From assembly GCF_030817015.1 (NCBI RefSeq), contig NZ_JAUSYS010000001.1:1860001-1924000 (forward strand): a DNA stretch of 64,000 bases, given 5' to 3'. This document shows, piece after piece, positions 13,543 through 22,110 of this stretch; position 1 is the stretch's first letter, and every line of letters begins with the position of its first letter. The notes beneath the pieces are model-generated. The model made no database searches. It was not told where the DNA came from and saw only the letters and a program-made list of their open reading frames with translations. The stretch is from Arthrobacter sp. V1I7. Its GTDB lineage: Bacteria; Actinomycetota; Actinomycetes; Actinomycetales; Micrococcaceae. Position numbers and translations under genes: made by a program.

Positions 13543-13952
13543 TGAGCGCCCGCGGTAAGGCCCGCAACCGGGCCCTGGATGTACTCTTCGAGGCCGAGCA
13601 GCGCTCCGTCTCGGCGTTCGACGTGCTGAAGTCCCGTCGCGAACAGACGGACCAGATCGTCAATCCGTACACCCTCGAAATCGTCGAGGGCGTCGTCTCC
13701 CACCAGCCGGCGATCGACGAGTTCCTGGAAACCTATTCACAGGGCTGGACCCTGGAGCGGATGCCGTCCGTAGACCGCATCATCCTGCGGATCGGCACCT
13801 GGGAGCTGCTCTACAACGATGATGTGCCCGACGGCGTTGCCGTGAGCGAGGCCGTGGCGCTGGCCAAGACCCTCTCCACCGACGAGTCGCCGCAGTTCAT
13901 CAACGGCCTGCTGGGCCGCCTGCAGCAGCTGAAACCTTCGCTGCTCGCCTGA
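13542..13952 (+). CDS. nusB: Transcription antitermination factor NusB
   Basis: RNA-binding component, with NusE/S10, of the rRNA antitermination complex. The 136-residue all-helical protein begins with SARGKARNRALDVLFEAEQR, followed by VDRIILRIGTWELLYNDDVP and a conserved C-terminal half (AVALAKTLSTDESPQFINGLLGRL). The GTG start overlaps the efp stop. A strong terminator follows 10 nt after the stop, so efp-nusB ends a transcription unit here rather than reading into the pyrimidine operon 4.6 kb downstream. Confidence 0.95.
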   Translation: MSARGKARNRALDVLFEAEQRSVSAFDVLKSRREQTDQIVNPYTLEIVEGVVSHQPAIDEFLETYSQGWTLERMPSVDRIILRIGTWELLYNDDVPDGVAVSEAVALAKTLSTDESPQFINGLLGRLQQLKPSLLA

Positions 13953-13962
13953 CACCACGCAG

Positions 13963-14003
13963 AAGGAACCCCGTTCAGCTCACCTGGACGGGGTTCCTTT
14001 TTT
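13963..14003 (+). terminator. Rho-independent terminator after nusB
   Basis: A perfect 12-bp stem (AAGGAACCCCGT at 13963-13974 with its complement at 13988-13999) is followed by TTTT. It lies 10 nt after the nusB stop. Confidence 0.9.
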
Positions 14004-14051
14004 GTCCGCAACCTCCTTTGACCGGCAGCCCCGGGCGGATATCGTGGGCGG

Positions 14052-15032
14052 GTGACTCAAGATCCAGTGCTCGCTGCGGCGCTCAGGACCGGGCTCGGGC
14101 CGCGGCCTTCCCGGTTCGCAGCCGCCGCCGTGACCATCGATGATGTAACTCTGGCGGTCGACGGCGTCGCACCCGATGCCGACTTCGAAATTGGCTCCAT
14201 CTCCAAAGGGATCACCGGCCTGTTGTACGTGGACGCGTGCGCGCGGGGCGAGATTCGTCCGGACGCGACCCTGGGGGAGTTGTTGCCGCTGGGCGGCGGT
14301 GCCGTCGCTGGCCTCAGGCTCCTGGACGTGAGCCGGCATTCCTCCGGGCTCCCGAGGCTGCCCCCGGGACTTCCGGGGGCGGCTTCCCGGCTGAAGCGCA
14401 CGGTTTCATACCTCGTGCACGGGACAAATCCTTACGGCGGGAGCCTCGTGGAACTGCTGGAGCAGGCACGCGCGGTTCGGCTCCAGCCGCCGCGGCCGCG
14501 GTACTCCAACCTCGGCTTTGAACTCCTCGGCCACGCCATCGCTGCCGGGGCCGGGATGGGCTACCGGGAACTCGTCGCCACCCGCCTCTGTGCGCCGCTG
14601 GGTCTCGACTCGGTCTACCTGCCCGCCACGCCCGCCGAGCTGCGACCGGAAGCCCTCACCGGCTGCAGCCGCTCCGGTCGCGCGAAGGAACCCTGGACGG
14701 GGGAGGCCCTGGCACCCGCCGGAGGCATCCGGGCGTCCATCCGCGACATGGCCAGGCTCACCCAGGCGCTTCTGGACGGTTCGGCCCCGGGGCTGTCCGC
14801 CCTGGACCCGGTGGCGGACTTCGCCGGTCCGGCGGCTCGCATCGGCGCCGCATGGATCACGCTGGAGGTCAAAAGACGCCGGATCACCTGGCACAACGGC
14901 GCGACCGGGGGATTCCGCAGCTGGATCGGCCTGGACCGGGAGGCGGGTGCCGGTGTCGTGTTGCTGTCGGCTTCCTCACAGCCGGTGGACCGCCACGGCT
15001 TTGCGCTGCTGCGGGAGCTGGCGGCGCACTGA
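14052..15032 (+). CDS. Beta-lactamase-fold serine hydrolase (class C/esterase type)
   Basis: A 326-residue protein of the beta-lactamase/penicillin-binding-like serine hydrolase family. The three active-site motifs are visible: SxxK at S49-K52 (GSISKGITG), YxN at Y151-N153 (YSNLG), and an HxG-type third motif at H281 (HNGATGGF). SRHSSGLPRLP matches the loop seen in EstB-like esterases and class C homologues. There is no signal peptide, so it is probably cytoplasmic and more likely an esterase or peptidase than a drug-inactivating beta-lactamase. The substrate is unknown. It starts with GTG at 14052 and stands alone behind the nusB terminator. Confidence 0.82.
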   Translation: MTQDPVLAAALRTGLGPRPSRFAAAAVTIDDVTLAVDGVAPDADFEIGSISKGITGLLYVDACARGEIRPDATLGELLPLGGGAVAGLRLLDVSRHSSGLPRLPPGLPGAASRLKRTVSYLVHGTNPYGGSLVELLEQARAVRLQPPRPRYSNLGFELLGHAIAAGAGMGYRELVATRLCAPLGLDSVYLPATPAELRPEALTGCSRSGRAKEPWTGEALAPAGGIRASIRDMARLTQALLDGSAPGLSALDPVADFAGPAARIGAAWITLEVKRRRITWHNGATGGFRSWIGLDREAGAGVVLLSASSQPVDRHGFALLRELAAH

Positions 15033-15048
15033 AGGCGCTCCCCTTCGG

Positions 15049-16290
15049 TTAACGGACGACGGCGGCGCGCAGGCCGACGACGTCGGAGAGCAGGCGTTGC
15101 TCGTCGTGCTGGTGGGCCGGTACGTCCCGGCCGCTGAGGATCCGCTGCCGGGTGAAGGCAAGTTGCGTCGCGGCGTGCAGGAAGGCCTTCATCTGCGGAC
15201 CCCGGTCGACGGATCTGGCCCAGCGCAGGGCCGTACGCCGGCCCGCAGGTGTGGACACCATTTCCACCTCCGCGGGCGTGAACCAGCCGGTCGCCGCGTA
15301 CTCCTTGAGCCGCTGGCGGGTCAGCCGCCGTTCCGCGACCCGCAGCAGCACAATGACCAGGACCGCCAGCAGGAAGATCGGCACCTGGACCAGGATGTAC
15401 TGCGCCAGGAAGTCCTCTCCCATGCTGTTCCAGCCGCTGTGCAGCAGCATTGCGGGGATCAGGCCGACGGCGAACGCCACCACGGACAGCCCGTTATGCC
15501 AGCGCCGTGCGGCAATGCCAAGAATGAGTCCGGTGGTCCCGGTGAAAATGGCGTGCGCGAAGGGCGACATGACGCCGCGCAGGAAGAACACCACCGCGAG
15601 ATCGGTGCCGGGGTCGGAAGATTCGGCGATGGCCCGGCCGAAGTACAGGATGTTCTCGGTGAACGCGAAGCCGCCGGCGACCGTGAAGGCGAACACCACG
15701 CCGTCGACCGGGCCGTCGAAGTGCCGGCGCGCGAACAGCAGGAGCAGCAGCAGGCCCAGCGACTTGGCGAACTCCTCGACCACCGGCGCCTGCACGGTGA
15801 CGGCGAAGGTCCGGTAGTCCAGTCCGGACGCCGGTCCGGCGGCGAGCGAGAAGTATGGCTGGATCAGAAGGGTGACCGAGATGGAGACCACCGCCCCCCA
15901 GACGAAGGCGAAGAGCAGCAGACGCTTGGGCTCGGGCTCCCAGCGGTCGATCACGCGCACGGCGAGCAGAACCGCGCCAAGCGGCAGCAGCGAAGCGACG
16001 AAGCCGACGACGAAGCCCGCGATACCGGTGCTGCCCAGGACGAACGGCAGGACCGTGAACAGGCTGATGAAGCCGAGCGCCCCGCCGCCTGCCACCAGCC
16101 CCACCGCGCCGGTGGAACGCCGGCTGCTGCGGGCGGCCGGAACGGCGGGAGGCAGGGCGGTCTGGGGCCGGCCCGCGTAGTTCGCCGGTGCCGGCCGGTA
16201 ATGCTGTTCCGGGACGTGCCCCATCCAGCTCGGGTTGGCTTGCTGCGGCAGCGGCGCGTGGCCGCCGGAATGCGGATTGGAGCTCGTCAT
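15049..16290 (-). CDS. PrsW-family intramembrane metalloprotease
   Basis: A polytopic membrane protein of 413 residues. A Pro-rich cytoplasmic N-terminus (about 1-60) is followed by around eight hydrophobic segments. The catalytic-type motifs of the PrsW/CPBP-related superfamily are present: EE in QAPVVEEFAKSLG (E172, E173), FTENILYF, and a His in FAHAIFTGTTG, with another in LLHSGWNSM. B. subtilis PrsW starts cleavage of the anti-sigma factor RsiW; the target here is unknown. I chose the ATG at 16290 over the TTG two codons upstream. It is convergent with the serine hydrolase (17 bp apart), and no sigma or anti-sigma genes are near. Confidence 0.82.
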   Translation of the reverse strand: MTSSNPHSGGHAPLPQQANPSWMGHVPEQHYRPAPANYAGRPQTALPPAVPAARSSRRSTGAVGLVAGGGALGFISLFTVLPFVLGSTGIAGFVVGFVASLLPLGAVLLAVRVIDRWEPEPKRLLLFAFVWGAVVSISVTLLIQPYFSLAAGPASGLDYRTFAVTVQAPVVEEFAKSLGLLLLLLFARRHFDGPVDGVVFAFTVAGGFAFTENILYFGRAIAESSDPGTDLAVVFFLRGVMSPFAHAIFTGTTGLILGIAARRWHNGLSVVAFAVGLIPAMLLHSGWNSMGEDFLAQYILVQVPIFLLAVLVIVLLRVAERRLTRQRLKEYAATGWFTPAEVEMVSTPAGRRTALRWARSVDRGPQMKAFLHAATQLAFTRQRILSGRDVPAHQHDEQRLLSDVVGLRAAVVR

Positions 16291-16333
16291 GGACAAGAGC
16301 CTAGGGGATTTCCTCGTTAGCGGGGGTGAGACT

Positions 16334-16373
16334 CCCGGACCTGCCGGTCAGGCGCTGTTTCGGCAGGTTCCGG
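16334..16373 (-). terminator. Candidate hairpin terminator downstream of the DUF222/HNH gene
   Basis: A long imperfect hairpin pairs CCCGGACCTGCCG (16334-16346) with CGGCAGGTTCCGG (16361-16373), with one mismatch or bulge. It lies about 120 nt beyond the HNH stop and 45 nt upstream of the prsW start. No U tract follows on the minus strand, so its role is uncertain. Confidence 0.35.
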
Positions 16374-16489
16374 GCGTGGTTTACTTCAGCACCGGGTGCG
16401 GATGAGGTGACTTTCTGGGCCAGTTGGCGAGGTTGGTCCTGCGTTGGAGTGGTCTCGCTGAGCGTCCGTCAGGTCAAGCACTATTTCCG

Positions 16490-18298
16490 TCAACCGAACA
16501 TCGGCCGCGCCGCCAGCCCCGGTGGGATTGGCGAAAGGCTTCGGGAACTTGCGGTGGCCTGCCCTGCCCTGGCTTTTGCCGGGGAGCCTCCGGCGGGCAA
16601 TGAGTGCCAGGCGGTGAAGGAGTGCCGGGCTGTGAATTGGTGCCAGTCCGGGAAGGGATCGGTGGGCAGTTCCGGTTCGGGATTCCGGGACAGTTCCGGT
16701 TCGGGATCGCGGCCGGGGTCCTGGCCGGGGTCCTGGCCGGGGTGCCCGATGGGCGCCGGGTCCGGCTGATGGCCTGGATCTGCGGGCAGGCCGTGGTCCG
16801 GGCCGGGGTCTGGGCCTGGGTCGGTGTCTGTGTTTGGGTCGGTGGTCAGGATGTGGTGTGGCCAGTGGGGTGGTTCCCAGTCCTGGTGTTCGCTGGGGTA
16901 GTGCCGCCGTGACGGGGAGGTCCACCCGGGTGGGTTGTCTTTGCTGGCCCCGGTTGGTTTCCAGGCGGAGCCGTGTTTGAGGCGGTGGTGCCGGGGGCAA
17001 GGTTGGCCGAGGTTGGAGATGCCGGTGGTGCCTCCGTCGGCCCAGGCCAGGAGGTGGTCTGCTTCGTTGTCCAGGGAGTGGTTGTTGCAGCCGGGGAAGG
17101 GGCACCTGCCGTCGCGGAGGCGGAGCCATTGGCGCTGGGTCTTGTTGAGGCGGTAGCTGGTCCGTCCGATTTCCAGCGGGGCGCCGTCGCGGGGGTCGGT
17201 CAGGACGCGGTAGAAGGAGTCGGCGCCGTCGGTGATCAGGCGGCGGGCCATGGACGGCGGGATCGGCCCGTACCCGTCCAGGGTGGCTGGTTCCTCGGTG
17301 ACGCCCAGGAGGGACAGGACCGGGACGGTGATCAGGACCTGCGCCCGCGGGGACGGCACACCCCCGCCCCCGGCAATACCGCCCCCGGCAATACCGCCCC
17401 CGGCCATGCCGCCGGCGCCGGTGCCGGTGCCGGTGCCGGTGCCGTGGCTGGTGAGGAGCCAGGTGGCGGTGATGTCGGCGCGGAGCTGGGAGAGGGGCCG
17501 GGCCTCGTGGGGGCCTTGGAGGGCGCGGGCGGCGGCGGTGGTCCGTTCCCAGATCCCGGCGGGCGTGTCGGCCGGGAGGTAGGCGGAGAGCCAGGCCATG
17601 CCGTCCCGGTCCGGGAGGAAGTCGACCCGCCGGTCCCCGGCGCTTGTGCTGTGGCGTTTTTCGATGCTGACCGGGTGGTGGCGTTCGCGCCAGGCGCGTG
17701 CCTTGGCGCGGAACCGGGCCGGGACGAGGTCCCCGGCCGGGGCCCCGCGGGCGGGGTTTGAGGCGTCGGGGTCCAGGAAGTGCGCTTCCAGCGCGGCCGC
17801 TCCGTCCGGGTCCAGGCCGCTGGTTTCCTCGACGATGATCCGGGCGTGCTGCCAGGAGATCGCGCCGGCCTGCAGGGCCGTCAGGGTCAGCGGCAGCGCC
17901 GTCGTCAGTGCCTGGCATTCAGACAGGAGGGCACCGGCGGTCCGTTCACTGACGGTCAGGACACACGCGACCTCAGCGACCAGGGCCATCTCCTGGACGG
18001 TGCATTCCCGCGGGGACGCCGCCGGTGACGCCAGGGCCCGGGTTGCCTGCACGTATTCCGCCGCCAGCCGCACCTTCAGCGCCGCGGTCCGGGCTTCCAG
18101 CCGGGCCACCTCGGCGAGAGCGTCCAGGCAATCATCCGCCAGATCCCGCAGCGGATCGGCGTCGTGCAGGGAAACGACGCCGGGCGGATCCGGGCGGTCC
18201 GCGCCGGAGCCGGTGCCGGCAGCAAGCACAGCAGCGGACGCGGCGACGGCCTCCAGGGCCTCCCTGCTTTCGACACTCCAGGCTGTTCTGCTGTCCAT
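16490..18298 (-). CDS. DUF222 / HNH-endonuclease domain protein (13E12-like)
   Basis: A 602-residue protein. The N-terminal DUF222 region (about 45-320) is helical and Ala/Leu-rich. The HNH zinc-type nuclease motif lies at about 405-450: CPFPGCNNHSLDNEADHLLAW, then PCPRHHRLKHG, with the expected Cys, His and Asn. Such proteins are present in many copies in actinobacteria (the REP13E12 family of mycobacteria) and are suspected to be linked to mobile DNA, but their activity is not established. A Gly-rich insertion (GTGTGTGTGAGG then repeated GGGIA) lies near residue 290, encoded by tandem repeats at 17366-17440. The C-terminal 130 residues are Pro/Asp-rich low-complexity repeats (DPGPD, GQDPG). 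It starts with ATG at 18298. Confidence 0.85.
   Translation of the reverse strand: MDSRTAWSVESREALEAVAASAAVLAAGTGSGADRPDPPGVVSLHDADPLRDLADDCLDALAEVARLEARTAALKVRLAAEYVQATRALASPAASPRECTVQEMALVAEVACVLTVSERTAGALLSECQALTTALPLTLTALQAGAISWQHARIIVEETSGLDPDGAAALEAHFLDPDASNPARGAPAGDLVPARFRAKARAWRERHHPVSIEKRHSTSAGDRRVDFLPDRDGMAWLSAYLPADTPAGIWERTTAAARALQGPHEARPLSQLRADITATWLLTSHGTGTGTGTGAGGMAGGGIAGGGIAGGGGVPSPRAQVLITVPVLSLLGVTEEPATLDGYGPIPPSMARRLITDGADSFYRVLTDPRDGAPLEIGRTSYRLNKTQRQWLRLRDGRCPFPGCNNHSLDNEADHLLAWADGGTTGISNLGQPCPRHHRLKHGSAWKPTGASKDNPPGWTSPSRRHYPSEHQDWEPPHWPHHILTTDPNTDTDPGPDPGPDHGLPADPGHQPDPAPIGHPGQDPGQDPGRDPEPELSRNPEPELPTDPFPDWHQFTARHSFTAWHSLPAGGSPAKARAGQATASSRSLSPIPPGLAARPMFG
17366..17440 (+). 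repeat. Tandem repeat tract (15-bp x3 and 6-bp x5) inside the HNH gene
   Basis: Three 15-bp units (consensus GCCCCCGGCAATACC, 17366-17410) adjoin five hexamers of GCCGGT type (17411-17440). Both unit lengths are multiples of three, so the coding frame on the minus strand is kept. They encode the Gly-rich linker of the DUF222/HNH protein. Confidence 0.85.
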
Positions 18299-18424
18299 AC
18301 CCCCACCCTAAGAGGAGGCACCGACATTCTAAGGAGGCACGTCTTAGGTCATACACCTAGGGACTGGGAATCCCTTGCTGACCTCCCAGGGAGGCGAGAG
18401 TGCGCCCAAGCTGAGGTGTATGCC

Positions 18425-18469
18425 GGCCTGTTCGGCCTGTTCGGCCTGTTCGGCCTGTTCGGCCTGTTC
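18425..18469 (+). repeat. 9-bp tandem repeat (5 perfect units) upstream of pyrR
   Basis: Five perfect copies of GGCCTGTTC run without interruption, with a partial copy (GGCC) after. The repeat lies between the divergently placed HNH gene and pyrR, about 70 bp upstream of the likely pyr promoter. An open frame through it would encode repeated FGL/GLF tripeptides, but nothing else supports a gene there. The rest of 18299-18540 has only GC-rich inverted repeats around 18498-18526. Confidence 0.9.
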
Positions 18470-18539
18470 GGCCCGGCGGCGCGGCTGTGACGCACAACGC
18501 CCCGGTCCGGGGCAGGTCCGGGGCGGCCGCTGTGGTAAT

Positions 18540-18567
18540 TTGAAAGGGCAAATGATCCTTTTTTAAT
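18540..18567 (+). promoter_or_regulatory. Likely promoter of the pyrimidine operon
   Basis: TTGAAA (18540-18545, 5 of 6 to the -35 consensus) and TTTAAT (18562-18567, 5 of 6 to the -10) are separated by 16 bp. The predicted start falls near 18573-18576, about 30 nt before the pyrR start codon. It is the only AT-rich segment in this gap. Confidence 0.5.
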
Positions 18568-18570
18568 TCC

Positions 18571-18595
18571 GTCCCGTGAGGCGGGGAAAGGGGAG
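18571..18595 (+). promoter_or_regulatory. PyrR-binding RNA motif overlapping the pyrR ribosome-binding site
   Basis: GTCCCGTGAGGCGGGG (18571-18586) has the hallmark of PyrR-binding loops (UCC, then G-GAGG in the loop) and can fold with CCC pairing GGG. The pyrR Shine-Dalgarno AAAGGGGAG (18587-18595) follows at once. In mycobacteria a similar motif at the start of pyrR mediates PyrR-dependent translational repression rather than transcription termination. The same mechanism is inferred here. There is no convincing terminator/antiterminator pair between this site and pyrR. Confidence 0.55.
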
Positions 18596-18602
18596 ACGAG
18601 CG

Positions 18603-19214
18603 TTGACTTCTGTTCCAGAAGCACCGGTTCCGGCCAAGGTTGTTCTTACCCGAGTGGTACTCAGCCAGGCGGACATCGACCGTGCACTCACTCGTATCGC
18701 CCATGAAATCCTCGAGTCCAATAAGGGCTCCCAGGACCTGGTCCTGCTGGGCATCCCGCGGAGGGGCTACCCCCTCGCCGTCCGGCTCGCCGAAAAGATT
18801 GCCGCCGCAGATCCCACCGTGGACGCCGCCGCGATCGTGGGCCAGCTGGATGTCACCATGTTCCGCGATGACCTCTCCCACCAGCCGACCCGGCCGCCGT
18901 ACCCCACCCAGCTTCCACGCACCGGAATCGACAACAAGGTCGTTGTGCTGATCGACGACGTCCTCTACTCCGGGCGCACCATCCGCGCCGCCCTCGACGC
19001 GATCATCGACCTCGGCCGTCCGCGCATTGTCCGCCTCGCCGTGCTGATCGACCGGGGCCACCGCGAACTGCCCATCCGCGCTGACCACGTCGGCAAGAAC
19101 CTGCCCACCTCCTCTTCAGAAAAAGTCCGGGTCCGGCTCGAAGAAACCGACACCGTCGACGGGGCGCCCGACGGCGTCCGCGTCAATGAAGTGGTCATCG
19201 AGGCCACCGCATGA
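18603..19214 (+). CDS. pyrR: Bifunctional pyr operon regulator / uracil phosphoribosyltransferase PyrR
   Basis: UMP-responsive RNA-binding regulator with weak uracil phosphoribosyltransferase activity. At 203 residues it is slightly longer than Bacillus PyrR because of an N-terminal extension. The PRPP-binding motif [18 protein letters not shown] is intact. The [12 protein letters not shown] segment and the C-terminal [18 protein letters not shown] are family signatures. I chose the TTG at 18603 because AAAGGGGAG sits 7 nt upstream; the in-frame GTG at 18576 lies inside the PyrR motif and has no ribosome-binding site. The stop overlaps the pyrB start (ATGA). Confidence 0.95.
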   Translation: MTSVPEAPVPAKVVLTRVVLSQADIDRALTRIAHEILESNKGSQDLVLLGIPRRGYPLAVRLAEKIAAADPTVDAAAIVGQLDVTMFRDDLSHQPTRPPYPTQLPRTGIDNKVVVLIDDVLYSGRTIRAALDAIIDLGRPRIVRLAVLIDRGHRELPIRADHVGKNLPTSSSEKVRVRLEETDTVDGAPDGVRVNEVVIEATA

Positions 19215-20209
19215 GGCACCTGCTCTCCACCGAAGACCTGAGCCTGCACAACGCCGTCCGCATCCTCGACACCGCCGAGGAAATGGCCGCCGTGGGGGAG
19301 CGTGAGGTCAAGAAGCTCCCCGCGCTGCGCGGCCGTACCGTGGTGAACCTGTTCTTCGAGGATTCCACCCGCACCCGGATCTCCTTCGAGGCCGCCGCCA
19401 AGCGGCTCTCGGCGGACGTCATCAACTTCGCCGCGAAGGGCTCCTCCGTGTCCAAGGGCGAGTCGCTCAAGGACACCGCCCAGACCCTGGCCGCGATGGG
19501 CGCCGACGCGGTCGTGATCCGGCACTGGGCTTCGGGCGCGCCGCACCGGCTTGCCGCCACGGACTGGATCGACGCCGCCGTCATCAACGCCGGCGACGGC
19601 ACGCACGAACACCCCACGCAGGCGCTGCTGGACGCGTTCACGATGCGCCGGCACTGGTCCAGGCTTGCCGGAACCCCGTCCGCCGGGGCGGACCTCACCG
19701 GCATGCGGGTTGCGATCGCCGGTGATGTCCTGCACTCCCGGGTGGCCCGCTCCAACGTCTGGCTGCTGCGGACCCTGGGCGCCGAAGTCACCCTCGTGGC
19801 GCCCCCGACCCTGCTGCCGATCGGCGTCGAAAAGTGGCCCTGCACCGTCAGCTACGACCTCGACGAGACCCTCGCCAAGGGCGTGGACGCGATGATGATG
19901 CTCCGCGTGCAGGGCGAGCGGATGAACGCCTCGTTCTTCCCGACGACGCGCGAGTACTCCCGACGCTGGGGCTTCGACGACAACCGGCTCCGCGCCCTGG
20001 ACGGCCTGGGCCTCAAGGACACCATCATTCTGCACCCCGGCCCGATGAACCGGGGGCTGGAAATTTCCGCCGCAGCCGCGGACTCGCCCCGCTCCACTGT
20101 GCTCGCGCAGGTGCGCAACGGCGTCTCCATCCGGATGGCCGCCCTTTACCTGCTGCTCTCCGGGGACACCCGCGAACCAGCCGCCAATTCCACGAAGGAG
20201 AGCCACTGA
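19211..20209 (+). CDS. pyrB: Aspartate carbamoyltransferase catalytic subunit
   Basis: Condenses carbamoyl phosphate with aspartate, the committed pyrimidine step. The 332-residue product has the carbamoyl-phosphate signature [13 protein letters not shown] (about residues 50-62), the flexible [12 protein letters not shown] loop, and [14 protein letters not shown] in the centre. No regulatory subunit gene pyrI is nearby. This is usual for actinobacteria, where PyrB works with PyrC. It overlaps pyrR upstream and pyrC downstream (TGATG). Confidence 0.96.
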   Translation: MRHLLSTEDLSLHNAVRILDTAEEMAAVGEREVKKLPALRGRTVVNLFFEDSTRTRISFEAAAKRLSADVINFAAKGSSVSKGESLKDTAQTLAAMGADAVVIRHWASGAPHRLAATDWIDAAVINAGDGTHEHPTQALLDAFTMRRHWSRLAGTPSAGADLTGMRVAIAGDVLHSRVARSNVWLLRTLGAEVTLVAPPTLLPIGVEKWPCTVSYDLDETLAKGVDAMMMLRVQGERMNASFFPTTREYSRRWGFDDNRLRALDGLGLKDTIILHPGPMNRGLEISAAAADSPRSTVLAQVRNGVSIRMAALYLLLSGDTREPAANSTKESH

Positions 20210-21588
20210 TGGCATCACAGCAACAGGACACCGGCACCAACGGCGCCTACCTGATCCGTGGCGCCGCCATCCTCGGCGGGGTCGCTGAAGACCTCCTGAT
20301 CCGGGACGGCGTCATCGCCGAACGCGGCCACGGTCTGTCCGCCGACGGGGCGACCGTGATCGAGGCCGCGGGCCTCGTCGCACTGCCCGGCATGGTGGAC
20401 ATCCACACGCACCTGCGCGAACCCGGCCGCGAGGACGCCGAAACGGTCGAGACCGGCACCCGCGCCGCGGCCCTGGGCGGCTACACGGCCGTGCACGCGA
20501 TGGCCAACAGCACCCCGGTGGCGGACACCGCCGGCGTCGTCGAACAGGTCCTGACCCTCGGCCGCACGGCCGGCTGGGTGGACGTGCGCCCGGTCGGGGC
20601 CGTCACCGTGGGCCTCGCCGGGGAACAGTTGGCCGAACTCGGTGCCATGGCCGATTCCCGCGCCCGCGTCCGGGTCTTCTCCGACGACGGCATCTGCGTC
20701 CACGACCCCGTGCTGATGCGCCGGGCGCTGGAATACGTCAAGGCGTTCGACGGCGTCGTGGCCCAGCACGCCCAGGAACCCCGGCTGACCGCGGGTGCCC
20801 AGATGAACGAGGGCGAAGTCTCAGCCGTCCTCGGGCTCACGGGCTGGCCCGCCGTCGCCGAGGAAAGCATCATTGCCCGCGACGTCCTCCTCGCCCAGCA
20901 CGTCGGTTCGCGGCTGCACGTCTGCCACGTCTCCACCGCCGGGTCCGTGGAAATCATCCGCTGGGCGAAGTCCCGCGGCGTCAACGTCACGGCCGAGGTC
21001 ACCCCGCACCACCTGTGGCTCACGGACGAGCTGGCCCGCAGCTACGACCCGGTCTACAAGGTCAACCCGCCGCTGCGCACCGACGCCGACGTCCAGGCCC
21101 TGCGCGCCGCGCTGGCCGACGGAACGATCGACGTCATCGGCACCGATCACGCCCCGCACCCGAGCGAACACAAGGAATGCGAGTGGGCGCAGGCCGCGAT
21201 GGGCATGACCGGGCTGGAAACCGCGCTCTCCGTGGTGCAGCACACCATGATCGAAACCGGGCTGATGGGCTGGGCGGACTTCGCCCGCGTCACCTCCGCC
21301 GCCCCGGCCGCGATCGGCCGGCTGGAGGACCAGGGCCGCCCGCTCGACGCCGGTGAACCCGCCAACGTCACACTCGTGGATCCGGCTGCGCGCTGGATCG
21401 TGGACCCTTCTAAGATGGCAACCATGGGCCGTAACTCTCCGTTTGCCGGCCGGGAACTTCCGGGCAAGGTGGTGGCGACGTTCTTCAAGGGCCACCCCAC
21501 CGTCCTCGGCGGCGAACTCAACACCCCGTACCGGTGGCTCCCGGAAGCGCCGGGCAGGTCCGACAGCGCCGCGGCGGGCCGCAACTGA
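20209..21588 (+). CDS. pyrC: Dihydroorotase
   Basis: Zinc amidohydrolase that cyclises N-carbamoyl-aspartate to dihydroorotate. The 459-residue product is class I type. Metal-ligand motif HTHLREPG has H66 and H68. ANSTPVADT follows, and GTDHAPH holds the catalytic Asp. I start at the ATG at 20209, which overlaps the pyrB stop; the open frame continues far upstream only because of the high GC. The stop overlaps the ATG of the next membrane protein (TGATG). Confidence 0.95.
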   Translation: MASQQQDTGTNGAYLIRGAAILGGVAEDLLIRDGVIAERGHGLSADGATVIEAAGLVALPGMVDIHTHLREPGREDAETVETGTRAAALGGYTAVHAMANSTPVADTAGVVEQVLTLGRTAGWVDVRPVGAVTVGLAGEQLAELGAMADSRARVRVFSDDGICVHDPVLMRRALEYVKAFDGVVAQHAQEPRLTAGAQMNEGEVSAVLGLTGWPAVAEESIIARDVLLAQHVGSRLHVCHVSTAGSVEIIRWAKSRGVNVTAEVTPHHLWLTDELARSYDPVYKVNPPLRTDADVQALRAALADGTIDVIGTDHAPHPSEHKECEWAQAAMGMTGLETALSVVQHTMIETGLMGWADFARVTSAAPAAIGRLEDQGRPLDAGEPANVTLVDPAARWIVDPSKMATMGRNSPFAGRELPGKVVATFFKGHPTVLGGELNTPYRWLPEAPGRSDSAAAGRN

Positions 21589-22106
21589 TGGTCAAGGACC
21601 TTTCTTTGCTCCTCACACTGGTCCTGACCGGCGTCGCGCTTACGCTGATCTGGCTCGGCTGGCGGAACCGCCTGCGCCGCCAGGCCTACGTCGAGCCCTT
21701 GCCCGAGGTCCCGGCGGAACTCGGCTCCCCGCTGGCGGCGGCCGAAGGCCAGTACGTCGCCTCCACCACCGCCGGTGACTGGCTGGACCGCATCGCGGTC
21801 CACAACCTCGGAATCCGGACGAACGCCGAACTCAGCGTCCACCCCGAAGGAGCGCTCTTCGAGCGCTCCGGCGCCGGCCCCGTCTTCATCCCGGCCGCCC
21901 GGCTCACCGGCGTGCGCCAGGAAAGCGGCATGGCCGGAAAGTTCGTCGAAAAGGACGGACTCCTGGTTCTCAGCTGGATGCTCGGCGGCCATGAGCTGGA
22001 CACCGGGTTCCGCACCCGGCACGCCGACGACAAAACGACCCTCCTCAACGCCCTGCAAGATCTGATCTCCGCAGCCCCTCAGGCCAATGCCGATAGTGGA
22101 AAGTAA
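21588..22106 (+). CDS. PH-like-domain membrane protein in the pyr operon
   Basis: A 172-residue protein with an N-terminal membrane segment (about 5-25, [21 protein letters not shown]) and a soluble part of alternating short strands ([48 protein letters not shown]) that resembles bacterial PH-like domains. It lies between pyrC and carA, coupled to pyrC by TGATG overlap. The same small gene is found at this place in many actinobacterial pyr operons. No enzymatic motif is seen and its role is unknown; the ordered context suggests an envelope-associated role tied to growth rather than a pathway step. Confidence 0.7.
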   Translation: MVKDLSLLLTLVLTGVALTLIWLGWRNRLRRQAYVEPLPEVPAELGSPLAAAEGQYVASTTAGDWLDRIAVHNLGIRTNAELSVHPEGALFERSGAGPVFIPAARLTGVRQESGMAGKFVEKDGLLVLSWMLGGHELDTGFRTRHADDKTTLLNALQDLISAAPQANADSGK

Positions 22107-22110
22107 CAAC

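Noticed and set aside
14518-16320. A 600-codon plus-strand frame across the serine hydrolase and prsW
   Set aside because: It is antisense or out of frame to two well-supported genes and is rich in Arg, Pro and Gln with no domain.
18164-18490. A 108-codon frame through the 9-bp repeat, encoding GLF repeats
   Set aside because: Most of it is antisense to the HNH gene, and the repeat part has no start signal of its own.
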